DNA of 51,296 bases. Origin: an uncultured Pelagibacteraceae bacterium. GTDB lineage: Bacteria > Pseudomonadota > Alphaproteobacteria > Pelagibacterales > Pelagibacteraceae. The stretch covers positions 1 through 51,296 of the forward strand of contig CACLZS010000008.1 in the NCBI GenBank assembly GCA_902611465.1. The letters are read 5' to 3'. The notes beneath the pieces are model-generated. The model worked only from the letters and a program-made list of their open reading frames with translations. It was not told the DNA's origin and ran no database searches. Both the position numbers and the translations under genes were made by a program. How positions within the stretch are numbered: position 1 is the first letter of the stretch; each line of letters starts with the position of its first letter. Below are positions 35,105-42,144 of this stretch, piece by piece.

Positions 35105-36130
35105 ATGGGTAAGAAAAATGTTCTTATATGTGGTGCTACTGGATATATAGGGTTACAATTAACTAAACTTCTATGTACACATAAAAAAATAAATATTAAA
35201 TATTTATGTGGAAGTACTTCTGTTGGAAAAAAAATAGATTCCTTTGAACAAGAATTAAAAAAATATAAATTACCAAAAATTTCAAAATTTAAAAAAGAAT
35301 ATTTATCAGATGTTGATATAATATTTACAGCATTACCAAATGGTGAGGCACAATCTATTTCAAAATTTTTAAACAAAAATAACTTACTAATAGATCTAGC
35401 AGCTGATTTTAGACTTAATAATAAAAAGGATTATGAAAAGTGGTACAAAATTAAACATAAAGCTTTAAATCAAATAAAAAAAAGTATTTACTCTATACCC
35501 GAAATTAGTGGACAATTAATAAAAAAATTTTCAATAGTATCTTGTCCTGGATGCTATCCTACATCTGTATTAATTCCATTAATCCCGTTAATAAAAAAAA
35601 ACTTGATTAATAATCAAACAATTATTATTGACTCGAAATCTGGTTATTCAGGAGCAGGTAGAGGAGTACATAAAAAATATAAAGATAAAAATTTATATGA
35701 GTCTTTGAGTGCTTATGGATTAGCAAATCATAGACATAATTCTGAAATTCAACAAGAGCTTGATCATAAAACTGGCAAAAAAAATAAATTTCATTTTACA
35801 CCTCATCTTACACCGATGTTTAGAGGAATTTTAAGCACTATTTATGTTGATTTAAAAAAGGGCATTAACATAAACAAAATAATTAATGTTCTAAATGTCC
35901 AATATAAGAATCATAAATTTATAAAAATCTGTAAAATAAATTCTTTCTTAAGTACTAATGATGTTATCAACACTAATAATTGCTTTATTTCTGTATGTAA
36001 AAGCAAATATAAAGATAAAATAATAATATTGTCTGCAATTGATAATTTGATTAAAGGTGGTGGAGGTCAAGCTGTACAAAATATGAATATTTATTATGGC
36101 TTTAATCAGAGCGAAGGTCTAAATGTTTAA
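35105..36130 (+). CDS. argC: N-acetyl-gamma-glutamyl-phosphate reductase
   Basis: ArgC reduces N-acetylglutamyl phosphate to the semialdehyde in arginine synthesis. The 341-residue protein has an N-terminal NAD(P)-binding fold (VLICGATGYIGLQLTKLL), the active-site Cys in IVSCPGCYPTSVLIPL near residue 150, SGYSGAGRG near 180, NHRHNSEIQQEL near 212 and the C-terminal NLIKGGGGQAVQNMN. All core motifs are intact. The end overlaps the next small gene by 8 bases. Confidence 0.95.
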   Translation: MGKKNVLICGATGYIGLQLTKLLCTHKKINIKYLCGSTSVGKKIDSFEQELKKYKLPKISKFKKEYLSDVDIIFTALPNGEAQSISKFLNKNNLLIDLAADFRLNNKKDYEKWYKIKHKALNQIKKSIYSIPEISGQLIKKFSIVSCPGCYPTSVLIPLIPLIKKNLINNQTIIIDSKSGYSGAGRGVHKKYKDKNLYESLSAYGLANHRHNSEIQQELDHKTGKKNKFHFTPHLTPMFRGILSTIYVDLKKGININKIINVLNVQYKNHKFIKICKINSFLSTNDVINTNNCFISVCKSKYKDKIIILSAIDNLIKGGGGQAVQNMNIYYGFNQSEGLNV

Positions 36131-36329
36131 ATATATCTTTGTAATTTTATTAATATTTTCATTATCACATTGTTCACTAAATCATCCTGTTTCTATGTGG
36201 AATATTGAAAAAAACAGTACTGACAAAGATATTCCGAAATTAAACTTTGAAAATGATACATCTTTTGAAGAATTTAAAAAAAATGTTATTAAATATGGTA
36301 AGTTCAGCGATTTTCCTAAATTAGATTAA
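36123..36329 (+). CDS. Small lipoprotein of unknown function
   Basis: The 68-residue protein starts with a lipoprotein signal (YIFVILLIFSLSHCS, Cys17) and continues with a short polar domain, NHPVSMWNIEKNS and FENDTSFEEFKKNVIKYGKFSDFPKLD. I do not recognise a named family. It overlaps the end of argC and is followed after 4 bases by the homoserine dehydrogenase gene, so it is likely translated from the same mRNA. It probably ends up membrane-anchored in the periplasm. Confidence 0.75.
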   Translation: MFKYIFVILLIFSLSHCSLNHPVSMWNIEKNSTDKDIPKLNFENDTSFEEFKKNVIKYGKFSDFPKLD

Positions 36330-36333
36330 TTTA

Positions 36334-37623
36334 ATGAATAAAAATATAAATATTGCTGTTATTGGACTTGGTCAAATTGGATCATATGTTTTAAATGAGT
36401 TAAATACAAAAAAGAAAGATATTGAAACTAAAACTGGAAAGAGAATTAAGGTTATAGCTATATCGGCTAAAAATAAAAATAAGAAAAGAAAATTTAAAAT
36501 TAATAAGAAAATTTTTTATTCAAATCCTCTAGATATTTTGAAGATTAAAAACTTAGATATAGTAATCGAAGCTATAGGTTTATCAGATGGTATATCAAAA
36601 AAAATTATTGAGACAGCTCTTAATAATAAAATTCATGTTATAACTCCAAATAAAGCATTAATTTCAAAACATGGTGATAAACTGGGAGAACTAGCTGAAA
36701 AAAATAAAGTTAATTTAGAATTTGAGGCATCTGTTGCAGGTGGTATTCCTATTGTAAGAACAATTAAGGAAGGTTTGGCTACAAATAAAATCACAAAAGT
36801 TTATGGCATACTTAACGGTACTTGTAACTACATCATGTCAGAAATGGAGAGAACTAAAGATAGTTTCAAAAATGTTCTAAAGATGGCACAGAAACTTGGT
36901 TATGCTGAACCTGGAAATCCAAAATTAGATCTTAACGGTTACGATGCGTTAGCTAAAATAAAAATTTTGACATCATTAGCTTTCAATAAGAAAATTTCAA
37001 AATCTGAATGTTTAATGGAAGGTATTGAAAACATAGATTATTCAGATATTAAAATTGCTGATCAGTTAGATTTTAGAATAAAATTGTTAGGTATAACTGA
37101 GGTTATAAATAATAGTATTTTTGAGAGAGTTCATCCGTGTTTAGTTAAAAAAGATTCTTATATAGGAAATGTAGATGGTGTAATGAATGCTGTTATATTA
37201 AATGGTTCACCTATTGGAGAATCTGTATTGCAAGGGGAGGGGGCTGGTCCAGGACCAACATCCTCTGCTTTGATGTCTGATTTATTATCTATATTGAGAG
37301 GAAATATAAAATATCCTTTTGGTATATCTAAAAATAAAAGATTAAAACCTATAATATTTAATAAAGACCAATCATCAAATTCTCTATATTTAAGATTAGA
37401 AGTTAAAGATAAACCAGGTGTTTTATCATCTATAACAAAGATTCTGGCGAAGTATAAAATTTCTATTCAAAGACTAATACAAATACCTGATCACAAAAGT
37501 AAGACAGCCTCAATTGTTCTTATTACTCATAATGCAAATGAATTAGACGCTAAAAGATGTATTAAAACATTTAAATCAAATAAAAATATTATTAAAAATC
37601 CTGTTCTTATTCGATTATTTTAA
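36334..37623 (+). CDS. hom: Homoserine dehydrogenase
   Basis: The enzyme reduces aspartate semialdehyde to homoserine, the branch point to methionine and threonine. The 429-residue protein has an N-terminal NAD(P) fold (NIAVIGLGQIGSYVL), the domain motif EFEASVAGGIPIVRTIKEGLATNKI (about 130-154), GILNGTCNYIMSEME, GYAEPGNPKLDLNGYDALAKI, and a C-terminal ACT domain (about 350-429, LRLEVKDKPGVLSSITKIL) that usually senses threonine. Length is typical for the monofunctional form. Confidence 0.95.
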   Translation: MNKNINIAVIGLGQIGSYVLNELNTKKKDIETKTGKRIKVIAISAKNKNKKRKFKINKKIFYSNPLDILKIKNLDIVIEAIGLSDGISKKIIETALNNKIHVITPNKALISKHGDKLGELAEKNKVNLEFEASVAGGIPIVRTIKEGLATNKITKVYGILNGTCNYIMSEMERTKDSFKNVLKMAQKLGYAEPGNPKLDLNGYDALAKIKILTSLAFNKKISKSECLMEGIENIDYSDIKIADQLDFRIKLLGITEVINNSIFERVHPCLVKKDSYIGNVDGVMNAVILNGSPIGESVLQGEGAGPGPTSSALMSDLLSILRGNIKYPFGISKNKRLKPIIFNKDQSSNSLYLRLEVKDKPGVLSSITKILAKYKISIQRLIQIPDHKSKTASIVLITHNANELDAKRCIKTFKSNKNIIKNPVLIRLF

Positions 37624-38522
37624 TGGGACTTTATATAAAATTATTTGAAGTTCTTTTTCCAGTTTTTTTTATAGTTGGTATTGGATATTTTTTAGGTAAA
37701 AAAAATCCAAATTTCGATACATCATTTATAACCACTTATTCTGCTAATTTTGGAACACCATCTATAGTAATATTCTCTATATCTGCAAGTGGTGTAACTT
37801 TTGCAATGTTTTCTGAGTATTTTATATATGCAGTAATCCTATTATCCTCCTTTTTAATAGTTGGTCTGATTTTTTTAATTTTAATGAAAAAAGATTATTT
37901 AAGAGAATTACCAACATTTTTTTTACCAAATACAGGCAACATGGGCATTCCAATTTGTTTGTTTGCATATGGTAAATTGGGTATGGGTATTGCGGCAGCT
38001 ATATCTTCTTTGGTAGTACTTCTTCATTTTACACTGAATATTTTCTTAGCTAAACGCGAGTTCGACTTAAAAGTAATAATTAAAAGTCCATCATTTTATG
38101 CGATAATTGCAACGATTATTTTTCTTTATTACGAAATACCTTTGCCAACTTTTGTTTTAAATACTGTCATGCTCCTAGCTTATGGAATGATTGTAATGAT
38201 TTTAATGTCTTTAGGTGTTTCATTGACACAAATGAGAGTTTTTTCTTTTAAGGATGCTTTGATCACATCTACTGGAAGAGTAATTATAGGACCATTAATT
38301 GGCTTTGCACTGATCTCTTTTTTTAATCTATCTGGGTTTGCTGCTGGTGTTCTTTTAATCCAGTCATCTATGCCGAGTGCAATACTTTGTTATCTTGTAG
38401 CTTCAATGTATTCGCCTAAGGAAATTGTTGATAACATATCTAGCACAATAGTTGTTTCAACCTTAATGTCTCTTGTAACTGTACCTATAACAGTATTCTT
38501 TGCTTTAAAATACTTTAATTAA
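37623..38522 (+). CDS. AEC-family (auxin efflux carrier) transporter
   Basis: The 299-residue membrane protein has about ten helices in two halves. Typical AEC features are VLFPVFFIVGIGYFLGKK at the start, LPTFFLPNTGNMGIPICLFAYG (the N-T-GNMGIP element, about 98-119), and the C-terminal ILIQSSMPSAILCYLVASMY followed by STIVVSTLMSLVTVPI. Family members export or import small organic anions; the substrate cannot be predicted. Its start shares a base with the hom stop. Confidence 0.9.
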   Translation: MGLYIKLFEVLFPVFFIVGIGYFLGKKNPNFDTSFITTYSANFGTPSIVIFSISASGVTFAMFSEYFIYAVILLSSFLIVGLIFLILMKKDYLRELPTFFLPNTGNMGIPICLFAYGKLGMGIAAAISSLVVLLHFTLNIFLAKREFDLKVIIKSPSFYAIIATIIFLYYEIPLPTFVLNTVMLLAYGMIVMILMSLGVSLTQMRVFSFKDALITSTGRVIIGPLIGFALISFFNLSGFAAGVLLIQSSMPSAILCYLVASMYSPKEIVDNISSTIVVSTLMSLVTVPITVFFALKYFN

Positions 38523-38538
38523 GAGATAGGATTTTCAT

Positions 38539-39399
38539 ATGAAGGCTGTTATTCTCAATGCTTCAGCTTGGATGATTGTTCCATTTATGGATGCTTTGGC
38601 AAAATATTTAAGTTCATCTATGGATGTTTTGCAAATTACTTGGGCTAGATATTTTTTCACAGTTGTTTTTGCACTCTCAATAATGCTTTTTTTTGATAGA
38701 AAATCCATGGTTTGGAGTAAAAAACCTATGCTTCAATTGATAAGAGGATTAATTTTTGTATTTTCAACATATTTATTTTTTTTTGCAATATCTGAGATTT
38801 CTTTACCTAAGGCCTTAACACTAGCATTTGTAGCCCCAATTTGTGTAACCGCAATGTCCCCCTTTTTTTTAAACGAAAAAGTAGGCTTAAGAAGGTGGAC
38901 AGCTGTATCCATGGGATTTATTGGTACCTTAATTGTTATTAGACCTGGATTTATAGAGATTAATTTAGCTACATTAGCAGCCTTGGGTAATGGTATTTGC
39001 TATGGTTTTTATTTAATTATTACAAGAAAATTAAGCACATCTGATAACTCTCTGTTAACATTATTATTTGCTGGCACAGTAGGGACTATAGTCATGTCAT
39101 TTTTTATGCCTGGGGTCTGGATCCAGCCTTCAAACAATCAGTGGATTATGATGTCTTTAATTGGCTTTATAGCTGCTATCGCTCACTTTTTTATTATTTT
39201 GTCACTTAAATACGCAGATGCATCTAAATTAGCCCCTCTTGGGTATACTGAAATTATTACCAATATTCTTATTAGTTATTATATTTTCAAAGAATTACCT
39301 GATAATTGGACTTATTTAGGTCTTTCTATAATCGTCCTTTGTGGTTTTTATATATCTAGAAGAGAGTATTATTTATATAAAGTTTTTATAGGTAAGTAG
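38539..39399 (+). CDS. EamA-family drug/metabolite transporter
   Basis: The 286-residue protein has ten predicted helices in two EamA repeats: SWMIVPFMDALAKYLSSS with ITWARYFFTVVFAL, then LTLAFVAPICVTAMSPFFLNEKVGLRRW, GFIGTLIVIRPG, and in the second half LSLKYADASKLAPLGYTEIITNILISYYIF. This pattern matches the S-adenosylmethionine/nucleotide-type carriers of the family, but the substrate is unknown. It is the last gene of the rightward run; a good terminator follows 42 bases later. Confidence 0.9.
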   Translation: MKAVILNASAWMIVPFMDALAKYLSSSMDVLQITWARYFFTVVFALSIMLFFDRKSMVWSKKPMLQLIRGLIFVFSTYLFFFAISEISLPKALTLAFVAPICVTAMSPFFLNEKVGLRRWTAVSMGFIGTLIVIRPGFIEINLATLAALGNGICYGFYLIITRKLSTSDNSLLTLLFAGTVGTIVMSFFMPGVWIQPSNNQWIMMSLIGFIAAIAHFFIILSLKYADASKLAPLGYTEIITNILISYYIFKELPDNWTYLGLSIIVLCGFYISRREYYLYKVFIGK

Positions 39400-39441
39400 A
39401 ACTTACTTAAATATTAATATGATACATTAATTATATACTCT

Positions 39442-39471
39442 AAACTATTGATATTAATAGTTTTTCTTTTT
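39442..39471 (+). terminator. Intrinsic terminator after the EamA gene
   Basis: AAACTATT (39442-39449) and AATAGTTT (39456-39463) form an 8-bp stem with a 6-base loop, followed by TTCTTTTT. Stem is AT-rich but the T tract is good and it lies at the end of a rightward operon. Confidence 0.6.
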
Positions 39472-39747
39472 ATAAAATATTTTTTTAATTTGAAATAGAT
39501 TATTTTATACTCTGTTAAAATCAATATAAAGTCTTTTTTTAAAGTAATCAATTTTATAAATATTCCTAAATCAATCAAGATTTTATAAAAAGAGAGCAGG
39601 GAAGGAGTGCAAGTCTATCATTAGAATTATAGTTCCTAATTATATAGATTATAAATAACTTAAAAAGCAAGCAAATAAGCCAATTTCTTGATGATGAGAT
39701 AATCCAAGTATTTATATTTAAAATATTTCAACCAATTAAAATTAAAG

Positions 39748-39825
39748 TTTTGGGTTAAAAAAAAACCCAATTTCTAATTAGCTCTGCAATATTCGAATAT
39801 ACCATTTAAAAGCCCAAAATTGGGT
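39748..39825. repeat. Three mutually complementary TTGGGT/ACCCAA segments
   Basis: Segment A TTGGGTT (39750-39756) pairs with segment B AACCCAA (39764-39770) across seven A residues. Segment B extended, ACCCAATTT (39765-39773), also pairs perfectly with segment C AAATTGGGT (39817-39825). C itself lies in CCCAAAATTGGG (39813-39824). The A-B and B-C helices exclude each other, as in attenuators, or the copies could be recombination-site remnants. Function unknown. Confidence 0.5.
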
Positions 39826-39928
39826 CTATTTTAAGTATTTATAATTTAATGGTGCAACTTATAGGTGATATTAAAAAATAAATACCAAATATTGTATATT
39901 AATCAAAAAATGTTGATATTAAAAGTTT

Positions 39929-40204
39929 TTAGAGCAAAATACCCTCTAATTTAAGTAGTTTTCTCTTAGTATTTATCCCACCTTTGCCAGAATAACCACC
40001 TAGAGAACCATCTGACCGTATTACTCTGTGACAGGGTATTTTTGGTGCATAAGGATTTTTTCCTATAGCATTTGCCACAGCTCTTATTGCTTTAGGTTTT
40101 TTAATTGCTTTTGCAACCTGAGAATAGGTTCTTAATTGTCCTTTTGGAATTGTTTTTAAATATTTCCAAACCTTTATTTGAAATTTTGTGCCTCTAAGGA
40201 TCAT
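39929..40204 (-). CDS. MGMT-family (methylated-DNA-cysteine methyltransferase) C-terminal domain protein
   Basis: From the ATG at 40204 the protein is 91 residues: GTKFQIKVWKYLKTIPKG, TYSQVAKAIKKPKAIRAVANAIGKNP, the active site IPCHRVIRSDG with acceptor Cys, and GGYSGKGGINTKRKLLKLEG. This is the DNA-binding and alkyl-acceptor domain of Ada/Ogt without the N-terminal domain, as in short MGMT-like proteins. The Cys is kept, so it may really repair O6-alkylguanine. The frame stays open upstream to 40297, but that part lies in the GC-rich RNA candidate and does not resemble protein. Confidence 0.85.
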   Translation of the reverse strand: MILRGTKFQIKVWKYLKTIPKGQLRTYSQVAKAIKKPKAIRAVANAIGKNPYAPKIPCHRVIRSDGSLGGYSGKGGINTKRKLLKLEGILL

Positions 40205-40480
40205 AAAGGATAAAACCCTGTTTCCTTGCACCTTTTCAGGCACAAAGAACAGTAGTTTTTGGCACGTCGTTGTATGCGCTACCGCCATGCCTTCCACCCT
40301 ACAATTTTAGCGCTACTCTGCAGAGCTTTCTGCCCTCTAGGCTTGAACCTCTCGGTTTTTCCCTAGCTGGTCAGTTAAGAGTTGCCTCTTAATTCATTTT
40401 AAACAATATCAGATAGAGTAGGTTGTATGTATCACTTTATCGTTGAATTTACTGAGTTTTTAACAGGGACGAATAGTGGG
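40205..40480 (-). ncRNA. Candidate structured RNA of unknown family
   Basis: On the minus strand, 40261-40380 is about 52% GC in an AT-rich genome. Pairings seen: TTAAGAG-GCAA-CTCTTAA (40392-40375); a hairpin of CTAGG/CCTAG and AACC/GGTT around a GAGA loop (40366-40337); GCAGA-AAGC-TCTGC (40333-40320). All three are enclosed by CTACTCT (40421-40415) with AGAGTAG (40319-40313). An outer helix pairs CCCTGTT (40468-40462) with AACAGGG (40222-40216). UUGUGCC-UGAAAA-GGUGCAA (40245-40226) needs two G-U pairs, so the minus strand is the RNA. No RNase P, tmRNA, SRP or 6S core motif was recognised. Confidence 0.6.
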
Positions 40481-40499
40481 GATAACTTAATTTAAAGCT

Positions 40500-40973
40500 T
40501 TAAGTAAACCATCTAAAACCCTCATACATTGCAATTCCGTAAATTGAGTGTCTGATTAGAAACATAATTGATGTTTTAATGGGTATTCCTGTCTTATTTG
40601 CAAACATGCCCTGTCCTGTAAATGGTAAAAATATCAATAATGGAGCTAATGTTGTAAGAGCTCCGAATATAAAGCCTGAAAAATATGTCATTTTTAGACC
40701 AACTGTTAAAAAACAAAAATAATAGATAACAGCCCAACAAATCGATACATAATAGTGAAAAATCCAGCCAAGTAAGACCTCATATCTAAAATTTGGCATT
40801 TGGGCAATATTTGGGTTATAAAAACTAGCATTTTTAAGCATATAGTAAGTCCATCTTCCAACAATTCCCCAAGATGGTTCTGGAATACCTATCAATTTTA
40901 GTAAATAACCTAGAATATCAAGTATTATGCACGAAAATATTCCAGCAACTAAAATACTAATTATATCTATCAA
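40500..40973 (-). CDS. DUF2938-family membrane protein
   Basis: The 157-residue protein has four hydrophobic segments: DIISILVAGIFSCIILDILGY near the N-terminus, WIFHYYVSICWAVIYYFCFL near 70-90, FIFGALTTLAPLLIFLPFTG near 101-120, and a C-terminal SIMFLIRHSIYGIAMYEGF. Elements such as WGIVGRWTYYML, LLGWIFHYYVS, PFTGQGMFA and RHSIYG match the DUF2938 family of small inner-membrane proteins of unknown function. The start codon is TTG (40973); no in-frame ATG is available nearby. It follows a 54-codon membrane protein by 6 bases. Confidence 0.8.
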   Translation of the reverse strand: MIDIISILVAGIFSCIILDILGYLLKLIGIPEPSWGIVGRWTYYMLKNASFYNPNIAQMPNFRYEVLLGWIFHYYVSICWAVIYYFCFLTVGLKMTYFSGFIFGALTTLAPLLIFLPFTGQGMFANKTGIPIKTSIMFLIRHSIYGIAMYEGFRWFT

Positions 40974-40979
40974 ATAACC

Positions 40980-41144
40980 TCAAAACATTAATAAAAATAG
41001 TAAAACAAATATGCTTATAAAAAATATGCCAAAAATAACCATTAATATTCTATTTTTTGTTTGTTCTTTTAGTTTTGGCCAATAATTCATAATAAGGAAT
41101 GTTCCAATAACAACAATTAGACCAATTAAGACGTATTTAGGCAT
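40980..41144 (-). CDS. Small two-helix membrane protein, 54 residues
   Basis: Reading back from the ATG at 41144, the frame gives MPKYVLIGLIVVIGTFLIM, a short basic loop NYWPKLKEQTKNR, and ILMVIFGIFFISIFVLLFLL with a TGA at 40982-40980. That is two membrane helices joined by a basic turn. It ends 6 bases before the DUF2938 gene and so is probably in the same transcript. I do not recognise a family. The regular hydrophobic pattern and tight spacing support a real gene, but the call depends on these alone. Confidence 0.55.
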   Translation of the reverse strand: MPKYVLIGLIVVIGTFLIMNYWPKLKEQTKNRILMVIFGIFFISIFVLLFLLMF

Positions 41145-41167
41145 TTAGATTCTTTTACATTAAATGC

Positions 41168-41220
41168 TTGACTTGTAAAATGTGTTATATTATGTTTCCG
41201 ATAATTAATGGTTATCGGAA
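41168..41220 (+). promoter_or_regulatory. Recombinase promoter with 9-bp inverted repeat
   Basis: TTGACT (41168-41173), a 17-base spacer and TATGTT (41191-41196) form a likely promoter. A perfect inverted repeat TTCCGATAA (41196-41204) / TTATCGGAA (41212-41220) with a 7-base centre covers the predicted start site and ends 6 bases before the ATG at 41227. It could be an operator for autoregulation or an mRNA hairpin hiding the start. Confidence 0.55.
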
Positions 41221-41226
41221 TTTATT

Positions 41227-42144
41227 ATGAATGATATTGTTACAGACATAAAAACTCTTGAATTAGAAACAATTAAAAATCTTAAAAACTCAAAGGCAAA
41301 TAATACAGTTAGAGCTTATGAATCAGACTTTAAGGACTTCTCACTGTTTTGCATTAAGAATGGATTAAAACACCTACCAACTGAGCCAAAAATTTTATCA
41401 CTTTATTTAACACATTTATCAAAAACTAGTAAATTTAGCACTTTAAAGAGACGTATAGCCTCTATTAAAGTAATACACAAAATGAAAGGTCATTATTTAG
41501 ATTCGAATCACCCAATTATAATGGAAAATCTATTAGGAATTAAAAGAGTAAATGGAGCATATCAAAAGTCAAAAAAACCATTATTAATCAATCATTTAAA
41601 AACAATTATTAAAGTAATAGATGAGAAAGAAAAAAATGAAACAAAAAGAATTAGGAACAAATCATTAATTTTATTAGGATTTTCTGGAGGTTTTAGAAGA
41701 TCAGAACTAGTTAATTTAGATTATGATGATTTAGAATTCGTAAATGAGGGTTTAAAAATATTCATTAAAAGGTCCAAAACAGATCAAGCAGGTCAAGGAA
41801 GTATAAAAGCAATCCCCTATTTCAGTAATGAGGAATATTGCCCAGTTATAAAAATAAAAGATTGGATAAGATATCGTAACATTAGAGAGGGTAAAATTTA
41901 TAATATTTCAGATAAATCAGTTTCTCTGACAATTAAAAAGTATGCATCATTAGCAGGATTAGATCCAAATTTATATGGAGGACATAGTTTAAGATCTGGA
42001 TTTGCAACTTCTGCAGCAGAGGCAGGTGCAGAAGAGCGTAATATTATGGCTATGACTGGACATAAAACTACTCAGATGGTTAGAAGATACATTCAAGAAG
42101 CAAACTTGTTTAAAAATAATGCATTAAATAAGATAAAAATTTAA
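41227..42144 (+). CDS. Tyrosine recombinase / phage-type integrase
   Basis: The 305-residue protein has an N-terminal SAM-like core-binding domain (about 20-105, NTVRAYESDFKDFSLFCIKNG) and a catalytic domain with the full set of active-site residues: R in GGFRRSELVNLD, K in RSKTDQAG, H-X-X-R in GGHSLRSGFATS, H in MTGHKTTQM and the nucleophile Tyr in VRRYIQEA. It is complete and probably active. It is the only mobility gene seen in the 39.4-47.5 kb island; no attachment site or tRNA target was found next to it. Confidence 0.93.
   Translation: MNDIVTDIKTLELETIKNLKNSKANNTVRAYESDFKDFSLFCIKNGLKHLPTEPKILSLYLTHLSKTSKFSTLKRRIASIKVIHKMKGHYLDSNHPIIMENLLGIKRVNGAYQKSKKPLLINHLKTIIKVIDEKEKNETKRIRNKSLILLGFSGGFRRSELVNLDYDDLEFVNEGLKIFIKRSKTDQAGQGSIKAIPYFSNEEYCPVIKIKDWIRYRNIREGKIYNISDKSVSLTIKKYASLAGLDPNLYGGHSLRSGFATSAAEAGAEERNIMAMTGHKTTQMVRRYIQEANLFKNNALNKIKI

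Larger units (their letters stand above)
39400..39928. other. 529-base non-coding stretch at the left edge of the island
   Basis: No plausible ORF or known RNA was seen. It contains the terminator at 39442-39471, a slightly GC-richer patch near 39593-39620 (GAGAGCAGGGAAGGAG), a possible 10-bp imperfect hairpin around 39613-39652 (TCTAT.ATTAG...CTAAT...ATAGA), and the three complementary segments at 39748-39825 described separately. Such a gap is exceptional in this window, where genes normally touch. Confidence 0.6.

Noticed and set aside
40226-40290. Resemblance of GCATACAACGACGTGCC...TGTGCCTGA to a tmRNA tag reading frame
   Set aside because: The encoded peptide would end V-L-C-A rather than the usual A-L-A-A type, and no tRNA-like T arm or acceptor end was found nearby.
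40205-40297. Open frame extending the MGMT gene to 40297 (122 residues)
   Set aside because: The extra 31 residues do not resemble the family and lie in the GC-rich, highly paired RNA candidate. The family-like sequence begins at the ATG at 40204.
40205-40480. RNase P RNA, cobalamin riboswitch or group I intron
   Set aside because: No GAGGAAAGTCC-type and ACAGAA-type RNase P core, no B12 box, and no pairing P7-like elements of a group I intron could be found. Partial look-alikes such as GGTGGAAGGCATGG were judged coincidental.
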